Assembly: GCA_015485245.1 (NCBI GenBank)
Contig: WFTY01000225.1
Coordinates: forward strand, 1-5,379
Source of the DNA: Anaerolineales bacterium
GTDB lineage: Bacteria; Chloroflexota; Anaerolineae; Anaerolineales; UBA11858
DNA: 5,379 bases
Reading direction: 5' to 3'
Shown piece by piece: positions 1 through 5,272 of this stretch. The notes under the pieces were generated by a model. The model was not told where the DNA came from. It did no database searches and was given only the letters and a program-made list of their open reading frames with translations. Position numbers and translations under genes: made by a program. Position 1 is the first letter of the stretch. Every line of letters begins with the position of its first letter.

Positions 1-2196
1 GCGTTTAAGTGCGTCGCTGGCGCGCTCGTACTCCCCCAAATAGACATACAACCGCCCCAGACGGGCGAGAATTTTCCCGCAAAACAAGCTAAACACATCC
101 GGCGGGATTCTGTCCGGGCACGCCCCTGTGTCCAGCTTTGCTATCGCCTGCTCAAAAGCCTGCACCCCCTCATGAAAGCGCGAACGCACCTCAAAGTACA
201 GAAAAAGCGCCCCCACAGCCTGATCGAGCGCCTTGAAATCGCCCACTTCCACAGCCCAATCCCAGGCGGCGCGGATGTCCCCAATCACCACCTCGATATC
301 AGCCAGGATGGCTTGCTGCTGGTCTCTCTCTTTGAGCAGTAGCCCCTGTCGGTGAAGATACTCTGTAAAATAACCGCTGTGGGCTAAACGCACTTTGGCT
401 TCTATCTGCGGGGTTTCAGCCAGCTTTTCGAGCAGGTATTGTTTTAACGACGGGTGAATGGAATATCGATCAACCTGAACGTGACTGAGGATGGACTTAT
501 CCACCAGGGCCTGGAGGGCGTTCAAGTGCAATGAGCCGACGATGGCGCGCGCGGCGGAGAGCGTGAATTCATCCCTGAAGACGGCCAAGCGCCGGGCGGT
601 TTCCCGCTCCGCGGGGGAAAGCAACGCCCAGGTGTGATCGAAAACGGCGCGCACGCTGCGCTGCCGCTCTGGCAGATCGCGGCGGGCTGAAACCAGATAG
701 TCCAGATCGGCGGCGATTTCAGCAGCAATTTGCTCACAAGAATGTATCTTTATCCAGGCGGCGGCCATCTCCAAGGCCAGCGGCACGCCCTGGGTGAGGT
801 GGCAGATGCGGATAATCTGCAGCAGGCGCGCCGGGGTGACCTCAAAATCCATCTGGATGCGCCGGGCGCAATTGGCAAAAAATCGCACCGCCGGCGCGGC
901 CACCGCCTGCGGATATACCCCTTCCTCGGGGAACGACAATCCCTGTAAAGTCAAACAGATTTCACCTTCCAGGTTCAACATCTCTTGTGAGGTGACCAGG
1001 ATATCAACATGCGGTGCGCCTTGCAACAATTTGCGAATCCACCCCGAACTCTCTATCAAGTGCTCGAAATTATCCAACACCAGCAGCATTTCCCGATCCT
1101 GGATGTACGCCAGAAGCTCATCTTCGGGGGGCTGCCGGCCTTTGAGGGGCGCCTGGATGCTCTCCGCGATGGCCGATGCCAAGTATTCCGCCGATGTCAC
1201 CGGCGCCAGCGGGACGAAGTAAACGCCGTGGGGATAAACGCCAATCTGCTCGCGAGCGGCCTCCAGCGCCAGGCGCGTTTTACCCACCCCACCAATGCCA
1301 ACGATGGTGAGCAGACGGCAGGCGGGGTTCGCCAGATTCTCACTGATGAAGCGGCTCTCCGCGGCGCGCCCGATCAAGGGGGATAAAGACGCCGGCAGGT
1401 TGTGGGGAGCATCTTCCCCAGCCGAGCGAATGCGCCGGTAAAGCGCCTGAGTCTCGCCAGCCGGCTCCACCCCTACCTCCTCTTCCAGAATACGCCGGCA
1501 AATCTGATACTGAACTAGCGCCGCGCTGCGTTGCCCGCTGCGAGCGAAAATACGCATTAACTCACGATGCGCATCTTCGCGATACGGCGCCAGTTCGACC
1601 TGACGATGAGCGTACTTCTGCGCCAGGGTGTACTCCCCTCGCCGAGCATGGTAGTGGGTGAGCACGTGCAGGGCGTTGAGCATGCGCAGACGCAGACGTT
1701 CGCGCCGGGCGACCAGCCAGTTCTCAAATGCAATGCTATCGCCCACAATCAGGCCATGCAAAAAATCGCCGCTGTACAGGTTTACAGCGGCTTTCAACTT
1801 TTGAATACACTGCGGGCAGGCCTCCAGGCTGACATGGGCGTGAACCTCGCCATCGTCCAGCGCGGCGGAGAACTGCAAGACATCTACCGTGTAATCACTT
1901 TGCGGATTGAGTTGAATCGCCTGGCGGTCCACCAGCAGAAAAGGCGTCTCTGCATCTTGATCCCCCAGCGCCTGCCGGAGCTTGAGCACCGCCTGGCTGA
2001 GGCTGTGCCGGGCAGCTTTTGACGCTTGATCAGGCCAAAAAAGCGCTGCCAGATTTTCGCGACGGCAGGGAAACCTCGATTCCAGGGAGATGTATGCCAG
2101 CAGGGCGCGCACCTTGTCATAGCCAAAGCTAACGACCGTCTCGCCGTCCACTACGGCCTGAAACGTCCCGAGGAGGAAGAGAGAAAGGTGCGGCAT
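1..2196 (-). CDS. SARP/AfsR-like regulator with BTAD, NB-ARC ATPase and TPR region (partial, C-terminus outside window)
   Basis: One open frame of 732 codons runs from ATG at 2196 to the window edge without a stop, so the C-terminus is missing. Residues 2-105 look like the OmpR-type winged helix of SARP regulators (starts LSLFLLGTFQ; helix with FWPDQASKAARHSLSQAVLK). Residues 105-257 fit the bacterial transcriptional activator domain and end in EEVGVEPAGETQALYRRI. From 265 comes an NB-ARC/STAND ATPase: Walker A GIGGVGKT at 300-307, Walker B LLVLD at 371-375 followed by NFEH, and the GxPLA motif at 470-474. A winged-helix region lies near 510-590, and alpha-helical TPR-like sequence starts after about 600 (LARLGRLYVYLGEYERASDAL at the edge). 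Such proteins are cytoplasmic ATP-dependent transcription switches; the ligand is unknown. The usual TSR of the sensor motif reads TSQ (Q404). No clear Shine-Dalgarno precedes the ATG; GTG at 2202 is the only obvious upstream alternative before a stop at 2233-2235. It is divergent from the downstream genes and may regulate them (inference). Confidence 0.93.
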   Translation of the reverse strand, partial: MPHLSLFLLGTFQAVVDGETVVSFGYDKVRALLAYISLESRFPCRRENLAALFWPDQASKAARHSLSQAVLKLRQALGDQDAETPFLLVDRQAIQLNPQSDYTVDVLQFSAALDDGEVHAHVSLEACPQCIQKLKAAVNLYSGDFLHGLIVGDSIAFENWLVARRERLRLRMLNALHVLTHYHARRGEYTLAQKYAHRQVELAPYREDAHRELMRIFARSGQRSAALVQYQICRRILEEEVGVEPAGETQALYRRIRSAGEDAPHNLPASLSPLIGRAAESRFISENLANPACRLLTIVGIGGVGKTRLALEAAREQIGVYPHGVYFVPLAPVTSAEYLASAIAESIQAPLKGRQPPEDELLAYIQDREMLLVLDNFEHLIESSGWIRKLLQGAPHVDILVTSQEMLNLEGEICLTLQGLSFPEEGVYPQAVAAPAVRFFANCARRIQMDFEVTPARLLQIIRICHLTQGVPLALEMAAAWIKIHSCEQIAAEIAADLDYLVSARRDLPERQRSVRAVFDHTWALLSPAERETARRLAVFRDEFTLSAARAIVGSLHLNALQALVDKSILSHVQVDRYSIHPSLKQYLLEKLAETPQIEAKVRLAHSGYFTEYLHRQGLLLKERDQQQAILADIEVVIGDIRAAWDWAVEVGDFKALDQAVGALFLYFEVRSRFHEGVQAFEQAIAKLDTGACPDRIPPDVFSLFCGKILARLGRLYVYLGEYERASDALKR

Positions 2197-2283
2197 GGTC
2201 ACCAGTTTGGCGGGAGACGGAAGCGAACAAGATCAACGATCTCATCGCGGGAAAGTCCAAATATCTATCCGCAAATTCCGGAA

Positions 2284-2314
2284 GGCGCTGGTTTCGAGAG
2301 CCTCAACCGGCGCC
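2284..2314. other. Inverted repeat in the regulator's leader
   Basis: GGCGCTGGTT (2284-2293) and AACCGGCGCC (2305-2314) form a 10-bp inverted repeat with one non-Watson-Crick position and an 11-base loop. The right arm overlaps a perfect 10-bp palindrome CCGGCGCCGG at 2307-2316. It lies in the predicted untranslated leader of the minus-strand regulator. In the minus-strand RNA the odd position is a C-A mismatch, while on the plus strand it would be a U-G wobble. There is no U tract, so I do not call it a terminator; no riboswitch class is recognised. Confidence 0.3.
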
Positions 2315-2366
2315 GGGCTTCGATAAACCCAACCGACGGTGCAATTCTCGGACAGATTCAAAGTTG

Positions 2367-2395
2367 ATTATACCGTTTTTTGTAACCCGTGTTGA
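2367..2395 (-). promoter_or_regulatory. Predicted sigma70-type promoter of the SARP-like regulator
   Basis: On the minus strand a perfect TATAAT lies at 2372-2367. Seventeen bases upstream is TCAACA (2395-2390), matching 4 of 6 positions of TTGACA. Transcription would start near 2360, giving a leader of about 160 nt before the ATG at 2196. The -35 region overlaps the proximal heptamer of the direct repeat at 2391-2408, which suggests control of this promoter by the bound protein. The call is by eye and no transcript evidence is available. Confidence 0.5.
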
Positions 2396-2408
2396 TAGTT
2401 CGTTGATA
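2391..2408 (+). promoter_or_regulatory. Direct heptamer repeat GTTGATA-n4-GTTGATA, candidate SARP operator
   Basis: Two identical heptamers GTTGATA occupy 2391-2397 and 2402-2408, separated by four bases, so they repeat every 11 bp on one face of the helix. Heptamer direct repeats with 4-bp gaps are the known binding architecture of Streptomyces SARP activators. A further GTTGAT lies at 2363-2368 but is out of helical phase (28 bp away). The pair overlaps the -35 region of the minus-strand promoter and lies 26 bp upstream of a possible plus-strand -10 (TATAGT, 2435-2440). In Streptomyces the repeat usually ends about 8 bp from the -10, so the plus-strand geometry is not classical. Confidence 0.4.
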
Positions 2409-2479
2409 CTAATACGCGACAAACAAACCATCCATATAGTGAACTTTGCCCATCTCTTGTATCCGAGAATCGCGCTGAC

Positions 2480-2692
2480 ATGGCGAAACAACTGACATAC
2501 CTGTCCTATCTGATTCGCCTGTGGCGTGATGAAGGAAAGCAAGAATGGCGAATGACGGTGATTAATTCACACTCTGGCGAACACACAAACTTTTCCAGTT
2601 TAGCGGAATTACTCCGTTTTCTCGAACAACAACCCAAAGCGGCAGAAAAGGAGGCCCTCACCAAGAAGAAAGAAGATACCACCTCATCCTGA
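2480..2692 (+). CDS. Small conserved-type protein (70 aa), unknown function
   Basis: A 70-codon gene, starting at the only ATG available after an in-frame TAG at 2396-2398. The sequence runs YLSYLIRLWRDEGKQEWRMTV, then HSGEHTNFSSLAELLRFLE, then a charged lysine/glutamate tail with no membrane segment. From memory, short proteins with a YLLRLW...W...ESPHTGERxGFxSLEELFxFLE pattern are common in Chloroflexota, often beside large regulators, but their function is not known to me. The layout suggests a small beta-sheet (R/W strand, HSGE turn) followed by one helix (SLAELLRFLE). The ribosome site is weak (GAGA at 2465-2468). A possible -10 TATAGT at 2435-2440 has no good -35, so an activator may be needed. 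It precedes the protease gene by 77 nt on the same strand and may share its transcript. Confidence 0.75.
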   Translation: MAKQLTYLSYLIRLWRDEGKQEWRMTVINSHSGEHTNFSSLAELLRFLEQQPKAAEKEALTKKKEDTTSS

Positions 2693-2755
2693 CCTTTCGA
2701 ACCGGGAGCGGAAACCTGTCTCCCAAAAACAACAACCAGAATTACGCATCCCTTT

Positions 2756-2761
2756 AGGAGG
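2756..2761 (+). promoter_or_regulatory. Strong Shine-Dalgarno for the protease gene
   Basis: AGGAGG ends eight bases before the ATG at 2770. It fixes the start and is much stronger than the sites of the regulator and the 70-aa gene, suggesting high translation of the protease. Confidence 0.85.
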
Positions 2762-2769
2762 AAAAAGAC

Positions 2770-4527
2770 ATGCACACAAAAAAAACGACCAAACTGCTGC
2801 TCTGGCTGAGCATTGCGCTCCTACTGCTGGTCAGCGCAGCCTGCGGCAATGGGGACGACGGGGCAAGCAATAAAGCGCCCGCAGAACCCGCAACCGAAGA
2901 ACAGGCCCCGGTTGAAGAGGCAAGCAGCCCCGCAAGCGGCGCAGCGACCAACATCGAAGAAGCGCAAAACGCGGTGATCCAGATCGAATTTCTGGGCTCT
3001 TACCGCGACCCGGCGGTAGGCGCGGTTTCCGGCTCCGGCTACGGCTCCGGGTTCATTATCGACCCCTCCGGCATCGCGGTCACCAACAACCACGTCGTCG
3101 CCGGGGCGGCCTCGCTGAAGGTTCGCGTTGGCGGCGATACCACCACAACCTATAACGCCAAAATTCTGGGCGTCTCAGAATGTTCCGACCTGGCAGTGAT
3201 TGATATCGACGGCGAGGGCTTTGACTATCTGGACTGGTACGATGGCGAGATCAACGTGGGCATGGAAATATACGCCGCCGGGTTCCCGCTGGGCGAACCT
3301 GAATACACCCTGACACGCGGTGTGGTCTCCAAGGCCAACACCAGCGGCGAGACAGCCTGGGCCTCGGTGGATGGGGTGATCGGGCACGATGCGGTGATCA
3401 ACCCCGGCAATTCCGGCGGCCCGTTGCTGAACAACGACGGCCAGGTGGTCGGCGTCAACTACCGCGCCCGCCCGGATTACGACCAGTTCTTCGCCATCAG
3501 CGCTGCAAAGGCCAAATCGCTGGTGGAGGAGTTGAAAACCGGCACGGATGTGAACTCCATCGGCGTGAATGGTCAGGCTGTGGTCTCCGACGACGGTTCA
3601 CTGACCGGCGTATGGGTTTCCTCCGTGGTCTCTGGCTCCGCTGCCGATAACATGGGTCTGGAACCCGGGGATGTCCTTGTCACCATGGAAGGGATTCCGC
3701 TTGCCACCGATGGCACGATGGCCGATTACTGCGATGTGCTGCGCACTCACAACGCGGACGACGTGCTCTCTGTGGATGTGCTGCGTTTTGACACCAAGGA
3801 AGGCTTGAGCGGCCAGTTGAACGGCGAACCGTTGAGTGTGGCCTTCTCTTACGGGCAGGCTGCTCAGGAAGCCGACGTGAGCGAGGAATTCAACGGTTCA
3901 GTGATCAAGTTCAAGGATTCGCTGGCGGAAGGCGGCGGGAAAGGGGCCGATAAATTCTCCTTCTTTGGCGCCGCCAATGGAGAGTTGACCGCAGTGGTCG
4001 CGCCCTCCTCCCCGGATCTGGACATTTCCATCGTCGTGCTGGACAGCGACAATAAAGGCGTGGCGGTGGCTAATGAGAATGGGCCGGGTGAAAGTGAAAC
4101 CCTGAAACTCACCCTGCCGGCGAATGCCTCCACCGCCGTCTACGATATCTTTGTGATGGGCGAAACCGGCGGTGATTACGAGGCCATCTTTGTCGGCTCG
4201 GAGATGATCTTCTTCACTTTGCAGCCCCAGTACCTGATCGCCGGCAGCCCTCCGCCCAAATCATCGGTAATTTACGCCTATGTGGGTGAAGCAGGCGCAA
4301 CGCTCAACGTCGTCACCCGCTCTGACACCAATGACCCCATAGATATTGTGATTAACATCTACAAATGGGGCGAATTCAACACTCCCCTGGCGCAGGCCAA
4401 CAGCAACGGTATGGGCCAGCCCGAAACTCTCTCATACACCTTTGACCAAAAGGATGTGTACTTTGTGGCAATCAAAGATGCCTCCGGGGGATCAGGCCAG
4501 TTCCTGATGGCTACCGAGACGAAATAG
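2770..4527 (+). CDS. Secreted lipoprotein trypsin-like serine protease (HtrA/S1C type) with PDZ and two PPC-like domains
   Basis: The 585-residue product begins with a lipoprotein-type signal: KK at 4-5, a hydrophobic core at 9-23, and a lipobox-like VSAAC with Cys25 as the probable lipidated residue. Residues 26-60 are an Ala/Glu/Pro/Ser linker. The protease domain spans about 62-255, with the triad visible as His108 (TNNHVV), Asp140 (CSDLAVIDI) and Ser215 (NPGNSGGPLL). A PDZ domain follows at about 264-355 (GSAADNMGLEPGDVLVTMEG). Residues 370-477 and 478-583 are two beta-rich segments resembling pre-peptidase C-terminal (PPC) domains and each other. It would act outside the cytoplasmic membrane, cutting misfolded or regulatory proteins; the substrate is unknown. 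It is longer than classical DegP because of the tails, and has one PDZ. It lies between the 70-aa gene and the PH-like gene. All catalytic residues are present, so it should be active. Confidence 0.95.
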   Translation: MHTKKTTKLLLWLSIALLLLVSAACGNGDDGASNKAPAEPATEEQAPVEEASSPASGAATNIEEAQNAVIQIEFLGSYRDPAVGAVSGSGYGSGFIIDPSGIAVTNNHVVAGAASLKVRVGGDTTTTYNAKILGVSECSDLAVIDIDGEGFDYLDWYDGEINVGMEIYAAGFPLGEPEYTLTRGVVSKANTSGETAWASVDGVIGHDAVINPGNSGGPLLNNDGQVVGVNYRARPDYDQFFAISAAKAKSLVEELKTGTDVNSIGVNGQAVVSDDGSLTGVWVSSVVSGSAADNMGLEPGDVLVTMEGIPLATDGTMADYCDVLRTHNADDVLSVDVLRFDTKEGLSGQLNGEPLSVAFSYGQAAQEADVSEEFNGSVIKFKDSLAEGGGKGADKFSFFGAANGELTAVVAPSSPDLDISIVVLDSDNKGVAVANENGPGESETLKLTLPANASTAVYDIFVMGETGGDYEAIFVGSEMIFFTLQPQYLIAGSPPPKSSVIYAYVGEAGATLNVVTRSDTNDPIDIVINIYKWGEFNTPLAQANSNGMGQPETLSYTFDQKDVYFVAIKDASGGSGQFLMATETK

Positions 4528-4539
4528 CAACCCCGGTCA

Positions 4540-4570
4540 ATAGGCGGGCGGCCCTGCGCTGCCCGCCTAT
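4540..4570 (+). terminator. GC-rich hairpin after the protease gene (terminator or mRNA 3' stabiliser)
   Basis: ATAGGCGGGC (4540-4549) pairs perfectly with GCCCGCCTAT (4561-4570) around an 11-base loop, starting 12 nt after the stop codon. The following bases, CTTACC, are not a U tract, so classical intrinsic termination is doubtful. It could be a partial attenuator that lowers expression of the PH-like gene, or protect the upstream message from exonucleases. Confidence 0.5.
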
Positions 4571-4594
4571 CTTACCAATTCACTCACAACGTAA

Positions 4595-4600
4595 AAGGAG
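4595..4600 (+). promoter_or_regulatory. Shine-Dalgarno of the PH-like gene
   Basis: AAGGAG ends eight bases before the ATG at 4609 and supports that start. Confidence 0.75.
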
Positions 4601-4608
4601 AGCGTACC

Positions 4609-5010
4609 ATGAATAAGCACGAAACATTTGTCCGCGAAGAATTGAAGTCAATTTTGCAGCCTGATGAGCAAATCGAAGCTCTGGCTATCTTGTTCACCTA
4701 CAAAAAAAGATCATCGCAGCCAGAATACTTCTTCTACACCTGCGCGACGGGCACGCGGCTGGTTTTGCTTCAAACTGAAATGGGTTTTGTAGGGGTCAAG
4801 AGGGAAAATCAGGGCGTGACGGAAATTCCCTTCAGCGAGATCGCAGAGATTTCCATCGGCCGGTCGCTGGCGGCGCATTCCATTGACCTGACGCTCAAAT
4901 CCGGCGAGAAGAAAACCTATATGATCAATAAGCGGAAAAAAGAACTGCCGGATACGAAACAGTTCATCGATATTTTGCAGCGCCTGCACGGCCAAACCGT
5001 GGCCGCCTGA
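4609..5010 (+). CDS. Small protein with a probable bacterial PH-like domain (133 aa)
   Basis: This 133-residue cytoplasmic-looking protein has no signal peptide or membrane segment. Residues 1-24 look like a helix (HETFVREELKSILQPDEQIE). They are followed by beta-strand-rich sequence: a strand with TRLVLL (49-54) in the place of the TdkRLi motif of YokE-like bPH domains, then IPFSEIAEISIGRSL (73-87), SIDLTLKSGEKKTYMI (91-106), and a closing helix KQFIDILQRL (117-126). This strand-and-helix order is typical of bacterial PH-like folds. The assignment is by pattern only, and the ligand and role are unknown. It follows the protease by 81 nt with a hairpin between them, so it may be co-transcribed at reduced level or read separately; no convincing own promoter is seen. 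Confidence 0.8.
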   Translation: MNKHETFVREELKSILQPDEQIEALAILFTYKKRSSQPEYFFYTCATGTRLVLLQTEMGFVGVKRENQGVTEIPFSEIAEISIGRSLAAHSIDLTLKSGEKKTYMINKRKKELPDTKQFIDILQRLHGQTVAA

Positions 5011-5017
5011 ACACCAT

Positions 5018-5049
5018 TCTGGGAGGGGGCAGCGCCGATCCCTCCCAGA
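5018..5049 (+). terminator. GC-rich hairpin after the PH-like gene (possible terminator)
   Basis: TCTGGGAGGG (5018-5027) pairs perfectly with CCCTCCCAGA (5040-5049); the 12-base loop can add a small GGC/GCC stem. It starts 7 nt after the stop codon. There is no U tract downstream (TGATGGCTC), so termination is plausible but not certain. It resembles the hairpin after the protease gene in stem length, GC content and position. Confidence 0.5.
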
Positions 5050-5120
5050 TGATGGCTCAGTAGCAGATTGATGTATCCATTGTCGAAGGCAGCAAGGTGC
5101 ATGTCGAGGCCGCGCCCTGG

Positions 5121-5186
5121 CAGCACAAGGCTTTACCTTGTAGGACAGGCCTCCGGCCTGTCCTACAGAGCTGCGCAAGGTTTTAT
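5121..5186. repeat. REP-like palindrome flanked by imperfect direct repeats
   Basis: TGTAGGACAGGCC (5139-5151) and its exact complement (5155-5167) make a 13-bp stem with a 3-base TCC loop. The palindrome is flanked by imperfect 16-base direct copies (5121-5136 and 5171-5186, 12 of 16 identical, core CAAGG-TTTA). CCTTGT (5136-5141) can pair instead with ACAAGG (5125-5130), and CCTTG can pair with CAAGG at 5176-5180, so alternative folds exist. From memory, GTAGG-CAGGCC-loop palindromes are dispersed between genes in several bacterial genomes. It could act as a terminator or a transcript-end stabiliser, or be a mobilised REP/MITE element. Confidence 0.65.
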
Positions 5187-5189
5187 GGG

Positions 5190-5257
5190 TGTCCCTCTGA
5201 GGGAGCGATGAGCGACCGAGGAGTCTCACCCAACAGGACAGAGATGCTTCGCTTTGG
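5190..5257. repeat. Probable dispersed intergenic repeat (CTGAGGGAGCG...GAGTCTC type), degenerate inverted arms
   Basis: The stretch CTGAGGGAGCG (5197-5207), then AGCGACCGAGGAGTCTC (5211-5227), then GAGATGCTTCGCT (5241-5253), resembles a widespread bacterial intergenic repeat that I recall as CTGAGGGAGCGAAGCGACCG followed by a GAATCTC arm. The last two pieces are imperfect inverted arms: the complement of the second, AGCGAAGCATCTC, matches the first apart from a gap of about four bases and one substitution. It sits directly next to the palindrome at 5139-5167. Family identity is from memory and the copy looks degenerate. Confidence 0.5.
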
Positions 5258-5272
5258 TAAAGAGTGAGCAAT

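Larger units (their letters stand above)
5011..5272. other. Intergenic region of 262 bp made largely of hairpins and repeats
   Basis: Between the PH-like gene and the gene starting at 5273 there is a terminator-like hairpin, the 5121-5186 palindrome unit and the 5190-5257 repeat. Only about 5050-5120 is without visible structure. I see no convincing sigma70 promoter for the downstream gene. Confidence 0.6.

Noticed and set aside
794..2367. Plus-strand open frames of 113-151 codons (794-1222, 1009-1386, 1567-2022, 2026-2367)
   Set aside because: They lie mostly or wholly antisense to the 732-codon regulator, whose domains and motifs are clearly real. Their translations show no recognisable domain, and none has a convincing ribosome site.
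2435..2440. TATAGT as a -10 box for the plus-strand genes
   Set aside because: No acceptable -35 lies 16-18 bp upstream and the heptamer pair is 26 bp away, so I mention it only as a possibility in the 70-aa gene entry.
2303..2542. Minus-strand open frame of 79 codons crossing the divergent promoter region
   Set aside because: It overlaps the start of the 70-aa gene and the promoter/heptamer region, and its translation resembles no family known to me.
2704..2724. Short inverted repeat GGGAG...CTCCC between the 70-aa gene and the protease
   Set aside because: Only five base pairs with an 11-base loop and no U tract; too weak to call a terminator.
2821..4133. Minus-strand frames of 70-90 codons inside the protease gene
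   Set aside because: They are antisense to a strongly supported protease with an intact catalytic triad, so they are codon-bias shadows.
5121..5257. CRISPR array or insertion sequence in the last gap
   Set aside because: There is no regular repeat-spacer series and no transposase frame; the structures are single palindromic units.
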